A DNA stretch of 5,158 nt from Clostridia bacterium (GTDB lineage: Bacteria > Bacillota > Clostridia > Christensenellales > UBA1242): NCBI GenBank assembly GCA_017622115.1, contig JAGART010000110.1:1-5158 (forward strand). The letters are read 5' to 3'. Positions 1 to 5,158 of the stretch are shown here, in pieces. The translations under genes and the position numbers were made by a program. Positions within the stretch are counted from its first letter, which is position 1. Each line of letters opens with the position of its first letter. The notes under the pieces were generated by a model that was not told the DNA's origin, did not search any database, and was given only the letters and a program-made list of their open reading frames with translations.

Positions 1-9
1 CCTTTTTTA
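1..9 (-). promoter_or_regulatory. Possible start of a Shine-Dalgarno site for an off-window minus-strand gene
   Basis: Read on the minus strand, the last bases before the left edge are TAAAAAAGG. They follow a leader of about 60 nt that is almost pure A/T and contains no evident open frame. A run of A ending in GG is how the AAAGGAGG-type sites of the three plus-strand genes begin, so the ribosome-binding site of the divergent gene may be cut by the window edge. The site is incomplete, so this is a weak inference. Confidence 0.25.
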
Positions 10-68
10 GATAGATTTTTTTAATTTTATACTTTTTGAATACTCTAAATTCTAAACTCTATAAATAA

Positions 69-97
69 ATTATACCATAACATCACAGAATAGTCAA
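69..97 (-). promoter_or_regulatory. Strong sigma-A-type promoter with extended -10, firing leftward
   Basis: On the minus strand, TTGACT (97 down to 92, five of six matches to the -35 consensus) is followed by exactly 17 nt and then TATAAT (74 down to 69, perfect -10). The bases TGG directly before the -10 give the extended -10 motif TGn. Transcription would begin near position 62 and leave the window on the left, so it should serve a gene that is not visible here. It is the best promoter match I found in the window and makes 1-314 a divergent intergenic region. The sequence is seen directly; activity is inferred. Confidence 0.65.
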
Positions 98-300
98 TGT
101 GGGTTTTTTCTTTGGCGAAAAACAACAAGTTTTGTTTGTTTTGAATGTTTTTAAGTTAGATAAAATATATATAAAAGGTTAGATATTTTAACAAAAACTC
201 TTTATTAGTTTTCGACAATATAAGTCATTAAAAAAGGTTTTATTTTTTTCAATATGTCAGGCGTTGAAAAATTGACTTTTGTATATTATTTATGCCGAGA
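98..300. other. Divergent intergenic region, AT-rich, no gene
   Basis: No coding region is supported here. It contains an 8-bp direct repeat GTTAGATA at 155-162 and 178-185 (23 bp apart, about two helical turns), an AT-rich imperfect hairpin at 119-142, and an inverted repeat at 245-271 listed separately. I found no convincing plus-strand promoter. The best candidates are TATATT at 282-287, which has no good -35 at the right distance, and TTGAAT at 141-146 with TATATA at 166-171 and an overlong 19-nt spacer. Some element here presumably drives the rightward genes. Confidence 0.5.
245..271. repeat. Perfect 8-bp inverted repeat, operator candidate
   Basis: TTTTTCAA (245-252) and its exact reverse complement TTGAAAAA (264-271) are separated by 11 nt. 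The repeat lies 44 bp before the winged-helix gene and just ahead of a possible -10 (TATATT, 282-287), so a dimeric regulator bound here would cover the -35 region. Autoregulation by the neighbouring gene product is the natural guess. The arms are T/A-rich, so chance occurrence in this composition is quite possible. Confidence 0.35.
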
Positions 301-309
301 AAAGGAGGG
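301..309 (+). promoter_or_regulatory. Ribosome-binding site that fixes the start of the winged-helix gene
   Basis: AAAGGAGGG, a near-perfect anti-16S match, ends 5 nt before ATG 315 (6 nt counted from the AGGAGG core). A longer frame can be opened from TTG 279, but it has no such site in front of it and would translate through this one, so ATG 315 is preferred. Confidence 0.8.
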
Positions 310-314
310 AACAA

Positions 315-641
315 ATGCGAACTCGAAGTATTCAAGTTGGAATTTTGGCTATTATGTTAGATTGTAAATTACATACTATAAAAGAAATAGCATCAAAATT
401 AGAAGTAAGCTATTCAACAGTACAAAGATACATAAAAGAGTTGGCAATAGATTTTCCTATTCAAGTTTCTCTCGGCGGAAGAAATTCAGGAGGTGTTAGA
501 TTAAAATCAGTAATTAACAACAACTTTGTAGATAAAAATGAGTTAGATACGATTATTAAAAGTTTAACTTTCTTTAAAAATTATGGAATTGATGTACAAC
601 AAGATAAAATCCAAAAATTAATAGAAAAGTTATCTATTTAG
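315..641 (+). CDS. Small winged-helix-turn-helix DNA-binding protein
   Basis: This encodes 108 residues ending in TAG. Residues about 20-44 form a helix-turn-helix of the HTH_11/DeoR-like kind: TIKEIASKLEVS, then STVQRYIKELA as the recognition helix. A wing follows at about 48-64, with the glycine-rich turn SLGGRNSGGVRL. This is the N-terminal DNA-binding half of regulators that usually carry a ligand-sensing domain (WYL, sugar-phosphate or PRD type). Here only about 44 further residues follow, mostly one charged helical region, so no effector domain is present. It is either a naturally short regulator, perhaps dimerising through its C-terminal helices, or a remnant. It is the first gene of a tight plus-strand cluster and has an inverted repeat upstream, so it probably regulates this operon and/or the divergent leftward promoter; that is inferred. 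I know no gene name for it. Confidence 0.8.
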   Translation: MRTRSIQVGILAIMLDCKLHTIKEIASKLEVSYSTVQRYIKELAIDFPIQVSLGGRNSGGVRLKSVINNNFVDKNELDTIIKSLTFFKNYGIDVQQDKIQKLIEKLSI

Positions 642-642
642 C

Positions 643-668
643 ACCTCTAAATTATGATAAAAGGAGGT
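643..668 (+). promoter_or_regulatory. Ribosome-binding site of the membrane gene, possibly masked by a hairpin
   Basis: AAAGGAGG (660-667) lies 4 nt before ATG 672 and selects that start over ATG 654, which has no site of its own. ACCTC at 643-647, two bases after the TAG of the upstream gene, can pair with GAGGT at 664-668 (plus a T-G wobble), with a loop of about 14 nt. A ribosome finishing the regulator gene would open this pairing, so translation of the two genes may be coupled. The complementarity is seen; the regulation is inferred, and the stem is short. Confidence 0.4.
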
Positions 669-671
669 TTT

Positions 672-1259
672 ATGGAAGATTATTTTTCATACCTACTTAA
701 CAATTTTTCGCTCGAAGTGTTTTTGTTAAGTTTAGGTGTTTTCTTTGCAACAATGCTTATTAAACTTCCAGTAAAAAAAGCAACGGAAAAATTGCCCGAA
801 GCAAAACGGCAGGGAATAAATAGCTTAATCATTCTTATTCCGTTAGTGCTGTCTTTTTTTGCGAGTTTTATGTATTTTCTTTGCGTAAATCGTGAAGTAT
901 TATCGTTAAACTATGTTAGTTTTTCTGTTAGTATGTGTGTTATGGCGATTGCTATCTATTCAATTTATGCTCGTATTGTGATTATAATCAAGGGAATTTT
1001 GAGTGGGAAAATACAAGTTAACGAGCAAACTATTGAAAACGCACTCGAACAATTCGATAAAAAACTGCAAGAAACAGAAAATTTAACAAACAAAGAAGAA
1101 TTGCAACAAATCAAAAGCAAAATCTCCTCGTTGCTAAACTTCAAAAAGCAGTTGCAAGAAAATGGAAGTATTCAAAGTATAACCGCAATAGAAGAAACAA
1201 CAAAAGAAATCGAAAAATTAGAGTTGCAAAAACAACAACTCGAAAAAAAATATAATTAA
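672..1259 (+). CDS. Membrane protein with three hydrophobic segments and a coiled-coil tail
   Basis: This encodes 195 residues from ATG 672, the start chosen by the AAAGGAGG site just before it. Hydrophobic segments lie at about 13-30 (VFLLSLGVFFATMLI), 49-71 (SLIILIPLVLSFFASFMYFL) and 81-109 (SVSMCVMAIAIYSIYA, then RIVIIIKGIL). A basic stretch, KLPVKKATEKLPEAKRQ, lies between the first and second. From about 114 to the end the protein is highly charged, helical and rich in Gln, Glu and Lys, with Leu/Ile spacing typical of a coiled coil. The size and layout recall phage- or element-encoded holin-like and small secretion-associated membrane proteins, but I do not recognise a defined family and assign no function. 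The next gene begins 12 bp after its stop, with its ribosome-binding site touching the stop, so the two are probably co-translated. A role in anchoring or exporting the RHS product is a guess. Confidence 0.75.
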   Translation: MEDYFSYLLNNFSLEVFLLSLGVFFATMLIKLPVKKATEKLPEAKRQGINSLIILIPLVLSFFASFMYFLCVNREVLSLNYVSFSVSMCVMAIAIYSIYARIVIIIKGILSGKIQVNEQTIENALEQFDKKLQETENLTNKEELQQIKSKISSLLNFKKQLQENGSIQSITAIEETTKEIEKLELQKQQLEKKYN

Positions 1260-1265
1260 AAGGAG
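1260..1265 (+). promoter_or_regulatory. Ribosome-binding site of the RHS gene, abutting the previous stop codon
   Basis: AAGGAG begins directly after the TAA at 1257-1259 and leaves 6 nt before ATG 1272. The site lies within the footprint of a ribosome terminating on the membrane-protein gene, which favours translational coupling. It confirms ATG 1272 as the start, and a second in-frame TAA sits just before that ATG (1269-1271). Confidence 0.8.
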
Positions 1266-1271
1266 AAGTAA

Positions 1272-2138
1272 ATGTCTAAAATTAAAAATTTAATGGTTAG
1301 TTTTACTGGTGATTATATTCCTTATATTAGTGTTTCGTTTCCAACTTTGCCTAAAAATTCCAAGATTAAAGATGCAACTATTTCATTAAAAGTTGCAAGT
1401 GTTGTAAAAAACGAAAATGCGCAATTACAAGTGAATTTTAGGAATGCAGACAAAACTATTGGTTACGATAATATTGATGTGATTAAAAACTTTGAAATTA
1501 ATAGTAGTCTTGTCATCAATATTACAGATGAACTTCAACACGCACTCGATAACGGTTGGGATTCATTCGTTTTAGAGCTTGTTGCCACAAACGTAACTAG
1601 TGTTATTTTCGTTCAAGACACAACCAAAACTTATTATGATGTCAAGTACATTTCAAAGTGCGAATATCAAAACAACAGCGCAAACCACGAAATAGACTTG
1701 CATTCAGCAGGTAATGGAAAAGTAAATCTCAACACGGGTATATTAAACATTGTTCACAATGATATCATTACAGATAACAACGTTTTGCCATTAAGCATTT
1801 CGCACGTTTATAATAGTGCTGGTGCAAATTTGCCAGAAGGTATTGAAAATCACTACGGCACAGGCTGGAAACTCAATTTAGAGCAGTATTTGGTACGCAA
1901 AACTGATGAAAACTCAACAGTAGACCAGTTTGTTTATTATGATGAGCAAGGAAACGAGCAAATCATAACAGAAAAATACTATTATTTGGACACAGATAAA
2001 AAGAAAGTATTTGTGGACCGCAACGATACACGTGTATTTATTAGTCAAGACGGCGAATTAAAAATCAACCTTGGCACAGAATATAAAACACTTGAAACAC
2101 TCGCAGAAACTTCAACTGGCTTTAAACTCGTAACCTAA
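1272..2138 (+). CDS. RHS/YD-repeat protein, N-terminal part, ending at a premature in-frame TAA
   Basis: This open stretch encodes 288 residues. Residues 1 to about 127 resemble the DNRLRE-type beta domain found at the front of many Bacillota wall-associated proteins: paired beta strands around SFPTLPKNSKIKDATISLKV, then INSSLVINITDELQHALDNG, then a strand leading to YYDVKYIS. Residues about 140-207 match the usual entry into an RHS shell: GNGKVNLNTGILNIVHNDI, PLSISHVYNS and GTGWKLNLEQYL. Residues 208-288 are strand-rich with repeated Tyr/Asp-Gly patterns (YYDEQGNEQI, FISQDGELKI). There is no signal peptide or hydrophobic N-terminal helix, unlike classical Sec-exported WapA-type proteins. The frame closes with TAA at 2136-2138 but stays open afterwards to the window end, so this is the front of a much longer gene rather than a complete protein. 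I am confident of the RHS family and less so of the DNRLRE label. Confidence 0.8.
   Translation: MSKIKNLMVSFTGDYIPYISVSFPTLPKNSKIKDATISLKVASVVKNENAQLQVNFRNADKTIGYDNIDVIKNFEINSSLVINITDELQHALDNGWDSFVLELVATNVTSVIFVQDTTKTYYDVKYISKCEYQNNSANHEIDLHSAGNGKVNLNTGILNIVHNDIITDNNVLPLSISHVYNSAGANLPEGIENHYGTGWKLNLEQYLVRKTDENSTVDQFVYYDEQGNEQIITEKYYYLDTDKKKVFVDRNDTRVFISQDGELKINLGTEYKTLETLAETSTGFKLVT
2136..2138 (+). other. Single in-frame stop codon splitting the RHS gene
   Basis: TAA interrupts a frame that is otherwise open from 1272 to 5158 (1295 complete codons, this one being codon 289). The local reading is ...LVT-stop-KVDIK.... One transition, C to T, would turn a Gln codon CAA into this TAA, and single changes from GAA or AAA would also do so. 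No long homopolymer sits here and the frame is unchanged across the stop, so this is not a slippage frameshift. It may be a real nonsense mutation, a sequence or assembly error, or, less likely, a read-through point. Confidence 0.85.
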
Positions 2139-5100
2139 AAAGTAGATATTAAAGGTGCAAATCTTGTAGATGATGAACCAGAAGAACTTGTAAATGCGAG
2201 AACTAATTTTAAACAAATAAATAACTCAAAACAATCACTAGAAACTAATATTCAAAATAATAAAGAACAACTATGTTATTTAATGTTGGCTAAAAAATCA
2301 ATTATAGACCAAGTGAATTTGCAAAAAGATTCAATTAATGAAAGTAAATTGGAAATAGATGAGCAAATTAACAACAGAAAATTATTATATGCATACGAGG
2401 AGCAAAATCTAGCAGGTAGTCAGACAAAAGAAGCTAAAGCCTTTATAGATTTAGTTGCTGACCTTTTCTATGGAAAAGATGTGCAAGATATTATAAATCG
2501 AGCTTTGGGAGATGATAGTATTTCTGCTGCTAGAGTTGTTATAGACGATAAAACGGAAAATTTAACAGAATCTGATATGGCTGTTGTTTTGAGATTTTTT
2601 AATGATAAAAACAACCTTAAATTTACTTGGGAAAGTGCAGATAATGTTAAGAAAGATTGGGATACATCTTTAATAGACCTTGCACAAGAAAATCTTACCG
2701 AAAGTGAAAAAATTGCTGATTGTTCTATGTTAAGGCATTTAGTAATGACTAATAAAAATAAAAGTTTTTATACAAGCACTATTGACAAAACAGAATTCAA
2801 TACACTTTTAACTTCTTATTGTGATGAAGATATTGTGCAACTTCTTTCTAGTACAGTAGATTCTATTTTCACAAAATATATTGATAATTCAACGGAATAC
2901 ACTCTTACATTGGGTGCAAAAGATATTTTAAATTTAGATATGCAGATAAATTCTATAATAAGTAATTTAAAATTTCTTGAATCGCAATCAAATGATTATC
3001 AAGAGCAACTTTCAAAACTTCAATACACAATCGCCCAATACGAAGCGCAACTACCACTTTACTATCTTTACAATGATAGTTGCATTTATGGTTTTGCTCG
3101 TACTTCGCTTGAAAATGTGTTTAGACTTAACTACATTTCAGACAATTACGAAAACACAATCGCAATCAACTATGATTTAGGCACTTTTGACAATGGCGAA
3201 TACCAAAATCCAACAAACAAAATCGTTAGTGTGATTGATTCTGCGGAAAATGTGATTTCATTCAACTATGAAAACGATTTGCTCGCTTCAATCGTTGATG
3301 CGCAAGACAAAGAAGTTAAGTTTAATTATGTAAACGGACTACTTGTTAGTGTAACTTATGCAGATGAAACAAAATCTACATACGAATACACAAACAACTT
3401 GCTTACTCACGCTGTTGCTTCAAATGGGCTTGGTGCAAAGTTCGATTATAATGCTACAACTAAAAAAGTTAGCAAGATTAGTTCAATTTCGCAACTCGCC
3501 GAAATTAAAAATGGCAAAGCAATCTTAAATACAAATTATACAACTGATGAAAAATTTCTCAAAATCACTTACATAGACGGAAATTCAACTTCAATCGCAA
3601 CCATTAAAAACGTAAATGGCACGGAAACGGAAGAAAAAGTGCTAACATACATTTTTGATAGACTTGGCAAAGTGCGTACTGTTTATGAAAACAACTTCAA
3701 CCCAGAAATTCCAGACAGCAGCAACGTGTATGTTAAAAACTTTGACTACACCGCCGAGAAAAACACATTCACAATGCAAGCATTGCTAAATTCTCCCAAC
3801 TATATGGACGATGTTTGTTTTGGCACTTGTGCAACCGAGGAGGTGGCTGTAAACTACCTTGGCGATGGCTTAATCGATGGCGAAGAAATCTACTGCGGTG
3901 ATGATATTTACTGCGAAACATACACACGCCACACAGACTACCATACAATGGCGACAGGCGAAAGTACTGCTTCCGTTGAAATGAGTGCAAGCAACTTGGC
4001 AAAACTTCAAGCGGACAATGTAAAAAACCTAGTTGCTTCTTGTTGGGCAAAAGCGGATTCTGCATTTGTGTTTAACAATGATGATGAAGTAAAGAGCTAT
4101 TCCGATGAAATTATGAGCCGTAAGTTTGAGTTAAAAGTATTAGTTGCATATACAGATACAACATCACAAACATTTAGCAAAAACTTTGACTGGATGAATA
4201 CAGGTTGGCAATATTGTGCCGTACCGATTATTTTGGACAAAACCAAAACTATTGAAAACATTACTAGCACAATAGACTACTCAAACAATACTGGCGAAAT
4301 TTGTTTCTCTGCTGTGTCTATAAAAGAGGCAAGTTTTGAGCAAAAAGTTTACGAAAATGAACTTCTAAAATCTGCAACTTCAAGTCACAGCAAGTGGACG
4401 CAAACATACAACTATGATGATTTGGATAAACTCACTTCGTTAGTTTACACAAACACCGAAACAAACGAAACATACACAACCGAGTATTTCTACAACAAAA
4501 ACGGCAAACTTTTCAAAACAATAGACTTCAATGGTGTTGTTAATGAAAAAGTTTACAACAATAAAGGCATTGAAATCCAAACTAAAAAGTACCACAAGGA
4601 CAACCCAGCCGAAATCTTGTTCACCGAGCAAAAGTTGGGCGAAAAAGGTGAAGTCCTTGCAGATTACAACGAACTTGGCAAGGAAATCAACTCTTACGAC
4701 TACGTTTCTGGCACTGGAATTGTTTCTAAAATCACGGACAAGCAGGGCAATAAAACCGCCTATGGTTACGATACTAAAAATGGTGCATTGTTGCAACTTA
4801 CGACCGATATTGATGGCGAAGCTAACACAAACACTTATGGCTATGAGTTAGGCTTCTTAACAAAAGTTAACCACAACGACTTTGACATTTGTTACGATTA
4901 CGACCACAAAGGCAGAGTTAAAAATATAGCGGTAGCGGGGAGCGATTACTTAACTTTTGCGTATGACGACCCAAACAACGCAAGTTATACTTATTATCAA
5001 AACGGAAACGTTTTTGAAACGATTAATGACAAAAACGGAAATGTAACTGAAATAAACTACAAATCCAACGCAACAGCCGAAAAAGAGGCAGTTTTGCAAA

Positions 5101-5158
5101 ACGTTTACGATACTTATGGCAATTTGATTGCAGTAAACGATTTAGTAACTGGCGCAAC
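2139..5158 (+). CDS. RHS/YD-repeat protein, continuation after the stop; 3' end outside the window
   Basis: The frame of the upstream RHS segment stays open for 1006 complete codons with no further stop. Numbering on from ATG 1272, the layout is: coiled-coil/helical hairpin with a globular tip (about 303-594), first YD-repeat block (about 605-800), a linker with four cysteines and a GDGLIDGEE loop (about 845-885), a carbohydrate-binding-like beta-sandwich (about 905-1020), and a second YD-repeat block (about 1040 to the edge). RHS/YD repeats are known to build a hollow beta-cage, often enclosing a C-terminal toxin; that end and the RHS-associated core motif are not reached here. There is no ATG, GTG or TTG between the stop and ATG 2283, and neither 2283 nor the next ATG (2577) has a ribosome-binding site, so independent translation is unlikely. 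If the stop is real this is pseudogene material; if it is an error, 1272 to beyond 5158 is one intact gene. Confidence 0.8.
2178..3053 (+). other. Helical-hairpin (coiled-coil) insertion with a globular tip in the RHS protein
   Basis: Counted from ATG 1272, residues about 303-392 form a long charged helical stretch with Leu/Ile heptad-like spacing (LETNIQNNKEQL, QKDSINESKLEIDEQI). Residues about 552-594 form a second one (LNLDMQINSIISNLKFLE, EQLSKLQYTIAQYEAQLP). Between them, about 160 residues are compact and mixed (LVADLFYGKDVQDIINRAL, VVLRFFNDKNNLKFTWES, EFNTLLTSYCDEDIVQLL). The order helix, globular tip, helix suggests an antiparallel stalk projecting from the RHS body. From my memory of the family, long coiled coils between the N-terminal part and the first YD repeats occur in other Bacillota RHS proteins; the tip matches nothing I recognise. 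Its base composition differs from the downstream gene. Confidence 0.55.
3084..3671 (+). repeat. First YD-repeat block of the RHS protein
   Basis: Residues about 605-800 from ATG 1272 hold degenerate RHS/YD repeats of about 20 residues. Examples are IAINYDLGTFDNG, VISFNYENDLLASIVD, VKFNYVNGLLVSVTYAD, STYEYTNNLLTHAVASNGLG and LTYIFDRLGKVRTVYEN. Each is a beta strand ending in a Tyr-Asp/Asn-like pair, a turn and a second strand, as in the strands that spiral to form the RHS/TcC shell. The repeats are diverged at the protein level and are not DNA-level tandem copies. Confidence 0.75.
3984..4331 (+). other. Carbohydrate-binding-like beta-sandwich inside the RHS protein
   Basis: Residues about 905-1020 from ATG 1272 have the pattern of the galactose-binding-like/jelly-roll inserts common in Bacillota wall-associated RHS proteins. 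The visible elements are VASCWAKADSAF, RKFELKVLVAYTD, FDWMNTGWQYCAVPIILD and ITSTIDYSNNTGEICFSAVSIKEAS. The order W-A-K-A-D-S, then F-E-L-V-Y-D, then T-G-W-Q, then D-Y-S-N-N-T-G, then a closing strand is typical. Such modules usually bind glycans or act as structural spacers; which applies here cannot be told. The assignment rests on motif recall, not on a profile search. Confidence 0.55.
4389..5158 (+). repeat. Second YD-repeat block of the RHS protein, running off the window
   Basis: From residue about 1040 the YD repeats are clearer than in the first block: TQTYNYDDLDKLTSLVYTN, TEYFYNKNGKLFKTIDFNG, EKVYNNKGIEIQT, KTAYGYDTKNGALLQLTTD, NTYGYELGFLTKVNHND, CYDYDHKGRVKNIAVAG, LTFAYDD, and LQNVYDTYGNLIAVNDL at the edge. 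These are classical Y-D-x2-G-x-(L/V)-x2-(I/V) units of the RHS shell. The block continues beyond the window, where the RHS-associated core and a variable C-terminal domain would be expected from family knowledge. Confidence 0.8.

Noticed and set aside
103..142. Hairpins 105-110/117-122 and 119-142 next to T runs, as terminators
   Set aside because: The stems are almost all A-T with a bulge or short arms, and on the minus strand they would lie upstream of the strong promoter. They are more likely low-complexity AT sequence.
279..314. TTG 279 as an earlier start of the winged-helix gene
   Set aside because: It would encode 12 extra residues across the AAAGGAGGG ribosome-binding site that clearly serves ATG 315.
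654..671. ATG 654 as the start of the membrane protein
   Set aside because: It has no ribosome-binding site, and the extra codons are formed by the AAAGGAGG site of ATG 672.
2136..2138. TAA read as a sense codon (alternative genetic code)
   Set aside because: TAA ends the membrane gene at 1257-1259 with a ribosome-binding site and new start directly behind it, and an in-frame TAA also precedes ATG 1272. In about 1295 AT-rich codons of the RHS frame TAA occurs only once, which is not the frequency of a reassigned codon.
2977..3180. Plus-strand 67-codon open frame in another frame
   Set aside because: It overlaps the RHS frame through the end of the coiled coil into the YD repeats and has no ribosome-binding site or recognisable domain.
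3769..4065. Minus-strand open frame of 98 codons
   Set aside because: It lies opposite the RHS reading frame, has no ribosome-binding site and encodes an unstructured-looking His/Arg/Ser/Cys-rich product. It is a shadow of the RHS gene.
4440..4851. Overlapping open frames on both strands (minus 4440-4796, plus 4531-4851)
   Set aside because: Both run across the clear YD-repeat coding frame. The low-complexity Val/Phe-rich and Lys/Thr/Ser-rich products are what frame shifts of YD-repeat codons give.
2283..5158. Second half of the RHS gene as an independent gene starting at ATG 2283
   Set aside because: There is no Shine-Dalgarno site before 2283 or before the next ATG at 2577, and the start would fall inside the coiled-coil stretch.
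315..5158. All three genes and the continuation lying in the same reading frame, as a sign of a fused polyprotein
   Set aside because: The genes are separated by stops (TAG 639 and TAA 648; TAA 1257 and TAA 1269) with good ribosome-binding sites. A shared frame among three genes is expected by chance about one time in nine.
1..5158. CRISPR arrays, tRNA or rRNA genes, insertion sequences, integrase or attachment sites
   Set aside because: I saw no regularly spaced identical repeats, no cloverleaf or rRNA-like sequence, no transposase or integrase motifs and no long terminal inverted repeats on either strand.

Overview
The window is AT-rich with strong Shine-Dalgarno sites (AGGAGG-type, 4 to 6 nt from the ATG) and sigma-A-like promoter elements. 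This suggests a low-GC Gram-positive bacterium, most likely a gut-type clostridial Bacillota lineage; that assignment is inferred from style, and the species cannot be named. The standard code fits: TGG is Trp, and TAG and TAA both serve as gene ends.

Layout: positions 1-314 are non-coding and look like a divergent intergenic region. They hold a near-consensus minus-strand promoter with an extended -10 (positions 97 down to 69), whose gene lies off the left edge. An inverted repeat sits just ahead of the plus-strand genes. Three plus-strand genes follow with gaps of 30 and 12 bp and no visible terminator between them: a 108-residue winged-helix DNA-binding protein (315-641), a 195-residue membrane protein with three hydrophobic segments and a long charged helical tail (672-1259), and the start of a very large RHS/YD-repeat protein (1272 to beyond the right edge).

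The large gene is the main feature. It opens with a DNRLRE-like beta domain and an RHS N-terminal region, then meets a single in-frame TAA at 2136-2138. The same frame then stays open for 1006 more complete codons, to the end of the window. That continuation carries a helical-hairpin/coiled-coil segment with a globular tip, a first YD-repeat block, a carbohydrate-binding-like beta-sandwich and a second YD-repeat block. It has no credible internal start. The gene is therefore best read as one RHS gene split by one nonsense codon (or one sequence error), with its C-terminal core and any toxin tip outside the window. The segment directly after the stop (about 2139-3000) is much richer in AT and has opposite Asn codon preference to the DNA further downstream, which suggests a mosaic junction at or near the stop.

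Taken together, this resembles a small regulated operon for a large surface or polymorphic-toxin-type RHS protein, with a membrane helper gene and a small regulator. The RHS protein has no signal peptide at its chosen start, so its export route is unknown. The functional link between the three genes is inferred from spacing only.
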